Of a stretch of DNA of 64,000 bases, positions 21,092-31,823 are shown one piece after another. Positions within the stretch are counted from its first letter, which is position 1, and every line of letters begins with the position of its first letter. A program made the position numbers and the translations under genes. The notes under the pieces were generated by a model that searched no databases, was not told where the DNA came from, and saw nothing but the letters and a program-made list of their open reading frames with translations. Source of the DNA: Lentinus brumalis (taxonomy: Eukaryota > Basidiomycota > Agaricomycetes > Polyporales > Polyporaceae); assembly GCA_001792895.1 (NCBI GenBank), contig MARA01000008.1:868001-932000 (forward strand), read 5' to 3'.

Positions 21092-21521
21092 ATGGCAGCT
21101 CCTCCCTCCGACGATTTGCACATCCCGAAGGAAGAGCTGAAGGAAGAGAACTTCACCACCGTCCGACGGTGCGCTGAGTCCTACGGCGAGTCCGCGGAGA
21201 TCGTCGAGTTCAAAGGCACTGGGAGCGAAGTGAGTCAGCAGCTCCGATCTGTGGGTTGCAAAATATTTTCTGACCTCCTCCAGAACATGGACTGCGTCCG
21301 TGTCAAGGTCGGCGAGCGCGAAGGACCGCTTGACCTCGATCGTGCGTGAGTAGCCTACCCACTGTCGCCATCTGGGTGAAGGCTGAGTGATTGCACGCAG
21401 CCACGCCCTCGCCGATAAGCTTGCAGGAAAGACTCTGGTCGTCATGCATCCGACGTACATAGCCGCCGACGGCGTGTACATGACGATAACTGCCCCCCGT
21501 GGGGCGTTCTCTAGTCTGTGA
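21092..21521 (+). CDS. Small hypothetical protein, 106 aa
   Basis: Three exons, 21092-21229, 21284-21345 and 21401-21521, are separated by 54- and 55-nt GT-AG introns and join to 106 codons plus stop. The start has a good context (ACCATCATGG). The N-terminus is acidic (DDLHIPKEELKEENF) and the C-terminus carries GKTLVVMHPTYIAADG and TITAPRGAFSSL. No signal peptide or membrane helix. Family not recognised. The exact frame closure over three exons supports expression. Confidence 0.65.
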
Positions 21522-21697
21522 TGAACCCGGGAGCCACATGTGTCGGTGAGCGCGGGGAGGTCTGATTGAAGGGGCATGGGAGGGTGTCTGTACGGATTAT
21601 GTGCAATATCTGTCCGTCTGAAACAGTACGATTGCGTGAGAGTGGGCCAACTTCGCCATGTCAATGTACCTACGTCCTGTCGTACTCCATCATGTCG

Positions 21698-22318
21698 TCA
21701 GCCCGGCGCACTCTTGGCCGGCTCCACCAGCGCGAGGCGGTCTGCTGTCTTTGCCGGCAGTCTGTCCACGTCCAGCGTGCCTTCTCCGCCATGTAAACGG
21801 ATCTCCTCCTCCTTCAACCACTCGATGAAGTGCGGGTTAGGCGAGACTGCAGACCGTGCGCTGATGACGGCGTATAGTGCCTCCTTCAGGGTCATGCCGT
21901 GGTATCGCATAAGGTACGCGACGATGACGGTGGGCGAGCGCGATATCCCAGCCGAACAATGAACGAGAACGCGTTTCTTCTGTGCGCGACACTGCTCGAG
22001 GATTTCGGCAGCTTGCTTGATGCACTCTTCAGGCGCGGCGGATGCGGAGTCAACTAGGCGGAGACGATGGTACTGCAGCTCGTCCGTCTTGCCAGTGAGA
22101 TTGTGAGGGTCCGGAACACGCAGTTCGAGACGTGTTGGGGGATCGTGGCCGATTGAGATGACATGGGAGATGGCGTTCGAGGTGAGGAAGGCCGCGTTCG
22201 AGGCAGCAGCGGCTGGTCCAAGGAAGAGGAAGTCCTCGAGGATGCACACCGCGGCCGAGTCCGACTGACCCTTGGCTGGGGCTGCGTCCTTCGACGCTTT
22301 AGCCTTCTTCTTCGCCAT
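21698..22318 (-). CDS. Dual-specificity protein phosphatase
   Basis: This single-exon gene encodes 206 aa from the ATG at 22,318 (context TCCATGG). An in-frame upstream ATG at 22,399 would add 27 residues. A Lys/Ala-rich head (MAKKKAKASKDAAPAKG) precedes a complete DSP domain: ILEDFLFLGPAAAAS, the general-acid region near LRLVDSASAAPEE, and the active-site loop VHCSAGISRSPTVIVAYL with catalytic Cys and Arg. The family removes phosphate from Tyr and Ser/Thr of MAP-kinase-like substrates. The substrate here cannot be inferred. Confidence 0.92.
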   Translation of the reverse strand: MAKKKAKASKDAAPAKGQSDSAAVCILEDFLFLGPAAAASNAAFLTSNAISHVISIGHDPPTRLELRVPDPHNLTGKTDELQYHRLRLVDSASAAPEECIKQAAEILEQCRAQKKRVLVHCSAGISRSPTVIVAYLMRYHGMTLKEALYAVISARSAVSPNPHFIEWLKEEEIRLHGGEGTLDVDRLPAKTADRLALVEPAKSAPG

Positions 22319-22579
22319 GGGAGGACAAGGAGGTAGAGCTGTGAAGAGAGCGATTCCGCGTCGGCTATCGTAGCGGCGATATTGAAAGTTTGTACTCATA
22401 CCTACCAGGCGAAGTCAAGCAGCAGTACTTACTACGAGAGGGATGGGAGTCAACTTGAAGTTGCGGAGGCGCTGGATTCGAAGCAGTGCCAGTGGTTTGA
22501 TTGCAAAACGGTATACTGTCCGGCGGTTTCTGACACTTGTCATCGCCTCAGCGGCTCCAGCTCGTGTTATGAGCCTCCT

Positions 22580-23130
22580 GCCCGCCGTTTGAAGAAAGTG
22601 AACAACCGCTGCTCCGTTCCTCCCCAAACTTCAGAAGTTGCATATAATACCCATTCTCATCACAGGAAAAATATTTCCGCACTTGGCTCTCCTCTGCTTT
22701 CTTATGTTCTGCACGCAGCATCCACAGGCGCTTACTACGCCGTCTTTCATGCGCGCTTCTCGGTCCCACGTCCGCCGCTTTGAAGAAAGTCAGTTGCCCC
22801 TGGTCCCCAAACTGCGCAGACACATACCTTGAGTACCTCTCATCCCAGGAGAAATATCTTGTAGTGCACAAGTAACCTGTAGCTCGGGTTGGACGGTATG
22901 TTATGTATCATAGGTATCATTCTCGGGGCGCGTGCGCCTATACTTGAGCTGGTCCGCATAGGCGCTCCTGCCTCTTGCCCGCCAACATGACAAGCATTGC
23001 CAAGCAAAAGCAGCCTGTTACTGCACCCCAACGGTATTTTTCCCTAAATCTAGTACTCTCTCTGAGTATGTACACCAATTTTGAGATGGGGTTAGTAGGC
23101 TGGTGACCCACTTTCTTCAAACGGCGGACA
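22580..23130. repeat. Three diverged ~95-bp repeats, one inverted
   Basis: CCGCCGTTTGAAGAAAGT at about 22582-22599 recurs as CCGCCGCTTTGAAGAAAGT at 22772-22790 and as the complement ACTTTCTTCAAACGGCGG at about 23110-23127. Each head is followed by a similar A/C-rich tract ending near GGAGAAATAT. Copies two and three form an inverted pair about 360 bp apart, so a small decayed MITE is possible. The rest of 22,400-23,386 has no supported gene. Confidence 0.6.
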
Positions 23131-23386
23131 GGAACCTCAAAGTCGGCGGACGGAAAGCCGCCGGGCGCCGGACCCAATAGCTAAGTCCTCCGGGCATATA
23201 CGTGGCCGGCACCGGACTGATACACATTCTAGGACAGACACAATAGCAATATCATTTGACAGATGCGCGTTCCTCGCGGACATCATACCCTCTTGCGGTT
23301 TGATTGGCTAGGCGCTCAAACCTCTTTCCGCAACCACCACCTCGCATTTTTTTCCGTGAAGCGACAGCCGTCAATCGCAACATTCA

Positions 23387-24663
23387 ATGGTGGAAAAGAT
23401 GCACACTCGGAGTTCCGACCTAACAATCACGGACCTTCCGGCGGAGCTCTTGCACATGATCATGTTGCAGGTGCGCCGGAGCTCGCGCGTGAAGCCCTGC
23501 TCGTTGACTTGCCGTATCTTGCGCGAGGTCGCTCTCAATTACCTTTCCTTCAATGGTCACGTAATTGTGGACGAGGTACCTCATTTTCTCACCTTCATAC
23601 GAAATCACCCTCGAATCGGCAAGGCCGTCACCTCACTTTCCTTGAGCCACTCGACTATCCAGGCGAAGGTTGTGGGTGACATAATATCCCTCCTCCCCAA
23701 CCTCTCGCGCCTCTCTCTCGACGATGCACGCACTTTGCCGCCAACTCGTGGAGACGCGGGAGACTCGAACGCGGCATCCTTACGCCTGTTGCGTATGGAC
23801 GTCGAATCGTCCGGGTCATACATTCCCGGCTTAATGCACATGCTCTCATCGTTCAACCCGCAGCACCTTCATCTCACCGTCCACCCTCCGAATTCGAAGG
23901 TGGGCTCGTTCGACGCTCGCAGCCTCACGAAGCTTCCTGCTGTCGAGAGTCTCAATGTGCACACACGGACTGGGACTAGGCAGAATGTGTCTATAGCGCG
24001 AGTCGTAGACGTTCTGTCGAAGACCCTCGCACCCGATACTCTGCAGCTCATGCGGGTCACATATGACTCCAAAGATACCTTGCGAGCGTATGGAAGTATC
24101 ATCAAACGCTGCGGCAGCAAGATCACTTCGTTGACACTCTATACGGATGCGCCCTACCCTTTCAAGGAGAGGGTAGGATGGGTTGACCCCTTCGACGGTG
24201 AGTACTCCGCGTTTTCAACACCAGTGTGGTACTTATGAAGTGGTCTCATGACGCAGAGTGGGAATTACTCAACGTCCATGCGTGCAAGGAACTCCAGAGC
24301 CTGGAGATCCCTATTCACGTTCCGCAGGCGAAACCGGACAGAGCCGCCAGCTACGTCGGTGCCGGGATTCTTGCCCATCACGCCCCTCCGAGCCTTCGCA
24401 AGGTTGTTATCAGGCTGCACGACCTTCCCCGTCCCACTACGCTCGGGAACAGGAGTACGCTCAAACTGCAAGAGTTTGACAAGGTCGTTACGCAAGCCCG
24501 CTTCCCTCATCTTCAAGAGTTCGAGCTTGCCATAGGCGTTACGCGCGATTTATTCCACAAGAGAGATTACTGGGATAAGTGCGTGGCCGCTGCCCGTCGT
24601 GCGCTACCTGGCCTGCATGCCCGCGGTGTTCTGAAGCTCACAAGCCAAAGTTGGACATATTGA
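23387..24663 (+). CDS. F-box protein, cluster copy 1 (405 aa)
   Basis: Exons 23387-24197 and 24257-24663 are joined by a 59-nt intron after PFD. The F-box is at residues 13-55 (TITDLPAELLHMIM, KPCSLTCRILREVAL). A diverged leucine-rich body follows, with the family landmarks KTLAPDTLQLM, YDSKDTLRAYGSI, GWVDPFD and KLQEFDKVVTQARFPHLQEF. F-box proteins bind Skp1 and supply substrates to SCF ubiquitin ligases. The target is unknown. It is closest by eye to copy 4. The leader carries CAACCACCAC about 50 bases upstream of the ATG. Confidence 0.88.
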
Positions 24664-25405
24664 CCTTGTCACACCGCGTTCAGCGATGGACACGAGGACC
24701 GCGGCGGCATGCTGGTCTCGCTCTCCACTCACGAGGTTCCCTTTATATTGGAACGCTTGCGTTCGCATCTTACGCAGACGTCCTCAGGATTGTGTACGCC
24801 GAAATCATTGATCTCCCGGCATCAGCAACCTCCCGTGACCGTCCTTTATAATCCCCGTCTCCACATGTCCTCCCGTCTCCATCTACACTTCGTCGTACCA
24901 CCCTCCATCTCTTTACCAATATTTCAAATCTTTGCGCTCCCGCTTGACGTATGACTTGCGGGGTGCGCTATGGTCGCTCAGGCCGTCGTCTCTCGCGTCA
25001 TACCCGGTGGGCTTCCCGAGCTGCCCGTCGTCAATATTGAAACGCAACACACATTCTGCATTGCTACATCCCTGTGGCCGGCATCTCGTAGCAGCCCATC
25101 ACATCCTACTCTATCGAAATAAATCAATAGTATCCGTGACCTCTGTGGTACTTAGGTAGTCAGGACTCAGTGTGTAGTAAGCCTCATGATGCTGCTCAAG
25201 TACTAGTACCGCGGCAGCGGCACTCGCTGCACATGAAGAATCCATGGATCTCAAAGTTTCTCCAGAGTCCAGCATGGACACATCGGACAGGAAACGTACC
25301 AATACCCAGATAAGTATTCGAACAATTGATAGTCTGCGGCAAAGCTCGCCTGCGTAGACGCTCGAACTCTTCCTGCAACCACCACCATCGCAAGCACTCT
25401 GCGTC
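24664..25405. other. Spacer between F-box copies 1 and 2
   Basis: No gene recognised. The right edge carries the paralogue leader motif CAACCACCACC at about 25,376-25,388. Confidence 0.55.
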
Positions 25406-26784
25406 ATGGCTCGTCGCACGAAGAAAGCACCCAAACCCAAGGCTTCGAACTCGACGAAGGTTGCGAGGATCAAATGTCATACCATAACTGATCTCCCTCC
25501 AGAGCTCCTACACATGGTATTCACGCATCTGCGGAATTCCGGGTCCACTGGCACCAAAGGCATCAAGGCATGCCTGATGCTCTCCCGACTACTTCGAGAC
25601 GTCGCAGTGAGCTACCTCGAATTTACGAGCCCTCGTGTTCACGACTTGAACCACTTCCTATCCTTCATGCGAAGGCACTCCCCGCTCGAGGGTACGGTCC
25701 AGCGGCTCAGCTTGTCTGACATGTCCCTGGACACGAGCCTCGTGCGCCAGCTCACGCAGCTCTTTCCTAACATGGGATCCCTCACTCTCGAGGATATCTG
25801 CTGCACTCCGCCATTGTCACATCACCACCCGAAATCTGACCCGGAGACCTTGCCAGTCGCAATTCCGAGACAGTTGGAGAAGTTGTGGATCAAATGCGGA
25901 CGTGCGCGCACGGACTCAGGCTCCGGCTGGTCTCTGTGTGGCATAATGCACATTGTATCCTTGCTCGCACCGGAGGGGCTGATTGTCTCGTTGTCGGGCG
26001 GTGTGCGCTTCGGAGACAAGTTCGACCCCACCTGTCTTACCGCGTCCCCTGCTGTCCGGGACCTCCGTGTTTGCCTTGCACCGCGGGAGACTCCCAAGAA
26101 CAGGAAGTCCATCGCGAATGTGCTGGACGCGCTATCGAGGACCCTCGCTCCAGGTATTGTGCAGACGGTCACGGTTGACTATGACTTCAAGGCGACACTC
26201 CGTGCTCTCAGCACCTTGCTCAAACGCATCGGTGGCAACGTCACGGCTTTGGATATCCATGGGCCCTCGCCTTGGGCTTGGGAGGATAGGCAGATATGGA
26301 TGGACCCTTTTGATGGTGCGTCCTCGCTTCGAATATTTCCAATGGATTCAGAACATCTGTTTGACTTATGTATTCTCCAGATTGGAGGCTACTCGACCTC
26401 CGGGCTTGCAAGAAGCTCGAGAGCCTTGAGTTACCCCCTCTTTATGTCCGGCCGCGCGAGGAGCAGAGGCCGCTGAGCTATGTTGCGTGCGGTCTCCTCG
26501 CCAACTACATCTCACCCACCCTCCGCGAGTTCAAGATTGACGTGCGCGACTTCACGTGCCCGGAGACGCTCGAAGACAGGGAGGTGCTGAATTTGCGGGA
26601 GTTTGACAAAGTCATGACGCAGACACGCTTCCCGAATCTGCAGAAGTTCGGCCTCACGGTGGCTGTCAGCAGGGACTTAGAGGATAGGTCGTACTACGTA
26701 GGGCAGTGCCGCGACGCTGCCCGCCATGTGCTGCATAGGCTCCACTCTCGCGGAGTTCTGGGCATCTCAATACTTTGGAGGTGA
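25406..26784 (+). CDS. F-box protein, cluster copy 2 (437 aa)
   Basis: Exons 25406-26315 and 26381-26784 are joined by a 65-nt intron in the conserved phase-1 position after PFD. A basic head (MARRTKKAPKPKAS) precedes the F-box (TITDLPPELLHMVF). The body has LSRTLAPGIVQTV, YDFKATLRALSTLLKRIGG and FDKVMTQTRFPNLQKF. It is clearly paired with copy 7 on the opposite strand, sharing the basic head and DKFDPTCL. Predicted role as an SCF substrate receptor is inferred from the family only. Confidence 0.88.
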
Positions 26785-27380
26785 CTATCGTAGGGTCATG
26801 ATGATCCCCATTGCTGCTCTATACCCAGTCAACAGACAAATCGCCACCCGGTGTTATGATGCTACTTAATCACTTTCCTTAGCGTAAATAGTACTGTCAG
26901 CTATCAATGCATCACCTGTTGCCAATGTACAATGTACAATCTAGGATGCTATGTATCGTTGGCCGGTTATCAGGATGGCGGCCCACTCTCCCCTGTCGGG
27001 TCAAGTAAGTCCTCGTAGTCCATGCTGGAATGACCGAGGGCATCAGCGGCCGCGACGACGTGACACGTCTAAAGATCTTCGTGGAGGCCCCTACCACGCA
27101 GTAAGAGTGTAAAAAAAGAACAATGCGATCCGTAGCTGGTAGTAAAGAATCGGACGAGAATGTTACTGCCATCGTCGCCGGCGTCGTGGTCCATGGACGA
27201 CGCAGACGACGAGCTCCGAGCGCAGGCGTATATATTCGAAGCGCCCATTTGTTTACGCGTTGTGTACGCGTTTCGGAGTTTCAATCAGCCTCTCTCTGCC
27301 CACTAGTATATGTATACCTCATGGTCTTCTCTCCTCTCACGTAGATCTACCTGAGGCTCCTCTCACACTCCTCTTGCGCA
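26785..27380. other. Intergenic, nothing recognised
   Basis: No coding frame supported. ACAATGTACAATGTACAAT-like short repetition occurs near 26,925-26,940. Confidence 0.5.
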
Positions 27381-27925
27381 ATGACATCGACGTTGACGGA
27401 GCAGAACTCGACGACGCGTCCCAACTCGGAGGTTTTCGCGGAGAAGTTCCCGTCTTTTGACCATCGGGCACAGGTCGTGAGCCCGTTTGAACAGGAGTTG
27501 ACAAGGGACGCGGAGTTCATCAAGAGTGAGTATATGCTGTAGTCCATTGTGATCTGTCGACGCTGATGATGACCGGCGTGGTGTAGAGCTGAACGCGATG
27601 CTGCTCGAGCTCATGATCGACTTCCACGCATGGTCCGCCGCGCGCCCCGTGTTCGAGAGCGACAAGACGGCCGACGTGCTGGAGAAGGAGGTCAAGTCAC
27701 TTGTCGACACCGAGAAAGAACAAGGCATGTCATCCTCGTCCATGTCTATCTCTCGGTCCCCATCGCTCGTCGGTAGGGAGGCCACGCGCTCGCTATATGC
27801 GCCCGCATATAGTCACCTTTCCTGACCTCCTACGTCTTCCAGAGAAGACGCGGCAGCGTCTGAACAAATTCATCACACAGATCAAGCTCGCTCTTGTTGC
27901 GCTGACTGGACTGGCTCCTCCCTGA
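27381..27925 (+). CDS. Small coiled-coil-like hypothetical protein, 121 aa
   Basis: Exons 27381-27525, 27587-27724 and 27843-27925 join to 121 codons plus stop. The second intron starts with GC (CAAG then GCATGT), a recognised minor donor class. The sequence is helical and charged: ELTRDAEFIKKLNAMLLELM, DVLEKEVKSLVDTEKEQEKT, ending LALVALTGLAPP. It may continue into further exons downstream, since open fragments exist to about 28,050. Family not recognised. Confidence 0.5.
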
Positions 27926-28223
27926 ACACTCGCACTGCTTGCTTCTTGGACTTCGCTCGCCCGCAGGATTCTGTCGACTCTCACTCGCCTCAAAGGCTTT
28001 TCTGTGCTCCACCGCTATCTCGATCAGTCGATGCGTAGTCTGACGAGACACGCCTTACGTATGTGGCTAGCTTTGGTCTGTCCTTTCATTGTGACCCGCA
28101 TCTGACCTTCGTATAACGTTCAAGGAAGTTCGCGAAGGATCGTTGCTGCAGGATCAAACGCAAGCGTCACTAAGGCGGAGTGACTGTATCAAGGGCCGTT
28201 CGCAGACATAGGCGATTGCATGA

Positions 28224-28900
28224 ATGCATGGTCGGACACTACAGCTTTATGACCTCATGCTATCATCCTGCCTACGTATCGTCACGGTCATGTATGACTC
28301 AAAGGCGACGGTGCGTGCTCCTGGCACCTTGCTCAGACGCATCGGCTGCGACATCATCGATTTGCGGATCAAGGGGCCTGCGCCGCGGGCCCGACGCGAG
28401 ACACAGCAAGTTTCGGTGGACTCTTTCAATGGTGAGTGCCGACTCGCATTTTCGATGTTCGACTCCTGTCTGACTGGAGAATACCAAACTGAAAGCTGCT
28501 CGACCTCCGGGTGTGCAAGAAGCTCGAGAGTATATCCTTACCGCCCATCAACGGCCCGGCTTTCACGAAGTCCCAGCCACGAAGGGTGCCGAGCTACGTC
28601 GGCGCCGCCCTCCTCGCCAACTACGCCTTACCGACCGTCCGCAAGGTCACCATCTACCTGCACGACTTCACGAGCTGGGCGACTCGGACCATCGATAGCG
28701 TGATTGAGTTGGCGTTTCGGGAGTTCGACAAGTTTATGACACAGGCGCGCTTCCCGAATCTGCAGCAGTGCTCGGTCGACGTGTCTTGCAGAGGCTGGAA
28801 CTTCGCGGGTACGGGGTGGATATGCCGCGAAGCGGCCTATGACTCGCTGCCGGGCCTCCATTCTCGTCGGCTTGCGAAGATCACCTCAGAGGGGTGGTAA
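28224..28900 (+). pseudogene. F-box copy 3, truncated remnant
   Basis: Only the C-terminal half of the family is present. RIVTVMYDSKATVRAPGTLL through SVDSFNG precedes the usual intron site, then KKLESISLPP and FDKFMTQARFPNLQQ run to the stop at 28,900. The F-box and the first two thirds of exon 1 are missing. The acceptor motif that reads CCAGATTGGAAG-like in paralogues is CCAAACTGAAAG here, so the conserved splice site is lost. Confidence 0.85.
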
Positions 28901-29738
28901 TGAAGGTCGTTCCTGTTGCTTCTTGACGAACAAATCGACGAGGCCGCCATCTGCCACTACCATGATCGCACTCATACTCATAGGATGGCTCGCTGTGCCA
29001 GATCTGCACTGACAATCAATCGCACTTCTGCCGCCGCCGGTTGCTTTTTGGATATCAATGTTGACGTGGCTATCATAGAAGCTATTCAGGACCACGCTCA
29101 ATGGTAAGTCCAATGCAATTGTGCTCAACCTCCCTGTTTTCTGTACGTATAAGTACTAACCTACCGAAACCAGTGATAAAGTCCCTCACTGAGGACGCCG
29201 AGCTCCACTTGCCACGTCGACGCCGGGCGACAGTCCTAGCAAGTCCGTCAACGCGTTCTTGTCCCCAGACCCACGTGCAGTCCCGCTCAACCTCGCCGTG
29301 ACCGTCCTCTCCGCCGCGCCAGTCCGGGCGCGTTCAAGGCGCGCGACAACTCCGGTGACGAGTATCTTCAAGACGAAGAGTACGTTGTCTGAGCTCAGGC
29401 CTGCCCAGTCGGGTGAAAGCAGGGCCTCTGCGCAAACACGTTCCCCGCTCGCTGATTTGTCTGGGAGACCTAGATGGAGGCAATCCTTCTCGCGAAGGCC
29501 GGCGAGGGATCAGACCGCCTTACCCATCTGAGTGAGGATGACGCTCGCGCGCCATATGCGACTTCTACATACTTACTCTCACCATATACCCGTAGTTAAA
29601 CTACCGGTCTACTGTATCTCCCGCTTTCCACAAGGTTGGAAGCGCGAGATGCGGTACGGAGTTTGCCGACGGCTGGCCATACATAGCCGCTCGAACCTCT
29701 TCCCGCAACCACACCCACGACCAACCACATTCTCCTCC
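28901..29738. other. Intergenic with open fragments
   Basis: Arg/Ser-rich open fragments (about 29,259-29,531) could be exons of a decayed gene, but no start, splice chain or family was found. The leader motif CAACCACACCC lies at about 29,706-29,716. Confidence 0.45.
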
Positions 29739-31079
29739 ATGACACTTTACACCGCGCAAGCAGTGGCAGCCCATGATGAGCTCAACGTAGCGTGCAAGGT
29801 TCTTCGACGAACCATCACGGATCTTCCGACGGAAATTTTACACATGATCCTGTCGGAGGTGCGCCGGAGGCGCTACGCCGTGAAGCCCTGCTCCTTGACC
29901 TGCCGGACGCTACGCGATGTCGCGGTTGTATATCTCCAATTCAAATCAGTTCACTTGGAGGATGTGAGTCACTTCCTCACCTTCATACGACAGAATCCTC
30001 GAGTTGGCAAGACCGTCACAAATCTCCACGTGCGCGACTCGCTCGCCGACGCAAAGGTTGTGAGTGACGTGAAACTACTCCTCCCAAACCTTTCCTCCCT
30101 CTACATCCATCAGGTCCTTTTCACTCCGCCGTCATCTCGTGGGGATGCATCGGACTTCGACACTTCGCCCTTGCGCCTCTCGCGCTTAACAATCGGACCA
30201 CATTCAAGCGCACCATCGTTCATCCCTGGACTCATGTATCTTCTCTCTTTGGTCGAGACAAGCCAACTGCACTTGTACATATCGGACGGATACTACGGCG
30301 AGGACTCGTTCGACGCACAATGCCTAGCGGGACGCTCTGCCGTCAAGAGCATACAACTGTCTCGATGGCCTGGCAAGCACATGAATCAAATGGCGCGAAC
30401 AATTGGTGCCTTGTCGAAGACCCTTTCAGCGGACTCCTTGCAGCACATGTGCATTGAGTATGACTCCAAAGACACCCTCCGAGCATATCAGACGCTGTTC
30501 GAATATGTTGGTGGTAACATCACCACTCTGACAGTCGTCGCCGATGCGCCATTTCATTACGAGGAGAGGAAAAAATGGGCGGATCCTCTTGACGGTGAGA
30601 TCCTCCAGCGTACTATCACCGTTCGTGAGGATCTAACGGGATCACTGTACACTTCAGATTTCAACCTTCTCAACATACAAGCGTGCAAGAAGCTCGAGAG
30701 TCTCACTGTACCCATTTATATGCCACATGGGCAGCCGAGTCAAGCCGTCAGCCACGTCGTGGTCGGTGTTCTTCTCCACCACGCCCCTCCGACCCTTCGC
30801 CATATCTCCATCATGTTGCACGACGTACATCGCCCAACCACGCTTGGAAGCAGGATCGCTTTCAAGCTGCAAGAGCTCGACAAGATCATCACGCAAGCAC
30901 GTTTCCCCCATCTGGAAGAGTTCCTGCTTGGCATCAACGCTACTGACGAGTTGATGCGGAAGGATCGCTACTGGGAGCAGTGCGTGGACGCTGCCCGTCG
31001 TGCGCTACCCAACCTCCATGCACGCCGTCTTCTGAAGGTCAAAGACGAGAGACCCTACTTCGGCATGCGCTCAGGGTGA
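29739..31079 (+). CDS. F-box protein, cluster copy 4 (425 aa)
   Basis: Exons 29739-30594 and 30658-31079. The start is placed at MTLYTAQ because paralogues begin shortly before the F-box; the frame is open further upstream. F-box TITDLPTEILHMIL and KPCSLTCRTLRDVAV. The body has LSKTLSADSLQHM, YDSKDTLRAYQTL and LDKIITQARFPHLEEF. The intron at the family position is 63 nt, a multiple of three and stop-free, so unspliced message would still encode a full protein with 21 extra residues. Confidence 0.88.
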   Translation: MTLYTAQAVAAHDELNVACKVLRRTITDLPTEILHMILSEVRRRRYAVKPCSLTCRTLRDVAVVYLQFKSVHLEDVSHFLTFIRQNPRVGKTVTNLHVRDSLADAKVVSDVKLLLPNLSSLYIHQVLFTPPSSRGDASDFDTSPLRLSRLTIGPHSSAPSFIPGLMYLLSLVETSQLHLYISDGYYGEDSFDAQCLAGRSAVKSIQLSRWPGKHMNQMARTIGALSKTLSADSLQHMCIEYDSKDTLRAYQTLFEYVGGNITTLTVVADAPFHYEERKKWADPLDGEILQRTITVREDLTGSLYTSDFNLLNIQACKKLESLTVPIYMPHGQPSQAVSHVVVGVLLHHAPPTLRHISIMLHDVHRPTTLGSRIAFKLQELDKIITQARFPHLEEFLLGINATDELMRKDRYWEQCVDAARRALPNLHARRLLKVKDERPYFGMRSG

Positions 31080-31823
31080 TGGTCTTCCGTCGTGATCGCA
31101 CGCTGGGTGGCTATTTCGACGCTTTCCTGTTGACGCATGCGATCGATTGTGACGCGCCGCTCGCAACCGAACTCTCGTTTCGTGGTCGGTTCGTTGAGCT
31201 TGCCATCTGCCAAACTTGGCTTCGCATGCTTTTCGACAGTGCGACACTCTTTCACCTCCCAAGCGCCTCGCGTGGTCTGTCTTCTTTCTTCTTCCCGCCT
31301 GATTACCCCTTCCCATTGTCTTTGTTGGAATCATCGCATCTCCTTCCACAACCAATTATTTCCGTGTACCTCGCGCATGTCGTTTGGTCCTACCCACCAT
31401 GCCATGTCCCGACGACGCACAGTGTCACGGTGTCAGTGATGTCCAGGTGCCGATTATTTACTGTACTTGTATAAAAGAATTGTATTTCAGCCGCAAATCA
31501 TTATTCCTCCAGCATGTTGACGCGAACTTGGCGTCAACTATGACTTAACACGTCTAGTACTTACTACCGGAACGAATTCTCTGAATCCTGGCTTCCGTAT
31601 TGTTGCGCACCCGGGCCGCCGACAGAGGAGCCGCAGATTTCCCCGAATGTCGAACAATTGAGTACCCACCGGGCGTTTTCCGAGTGCCAATACTGATCAT
31701 GTTCGTCTCCGCAGACGCTCAAGCGCAACCTGCGACCACCACCATCGCCCCCTCCCCATCGACCGCCATACCAAGAAAGCTCCCCGAATCGAGGCTCCGC
31801 ACTCAACGGAAGATAACAGAACT
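31080..31823. other. Spacer between F-box copies 4 and 5
   Basis: No separate gene. The last 130 bases align by eye with the leader and N-terminal coding part of copy 8 but lack its start codon. The motif ACCACCACC lies at about 31,736-31,745. Confidence 0.55.

Noticed and set aside
22455..22490. Possible tRNA B-box-like GGATTCGAAGC
   Set aside because: No matching A box, acceptor stem or terminator around it.
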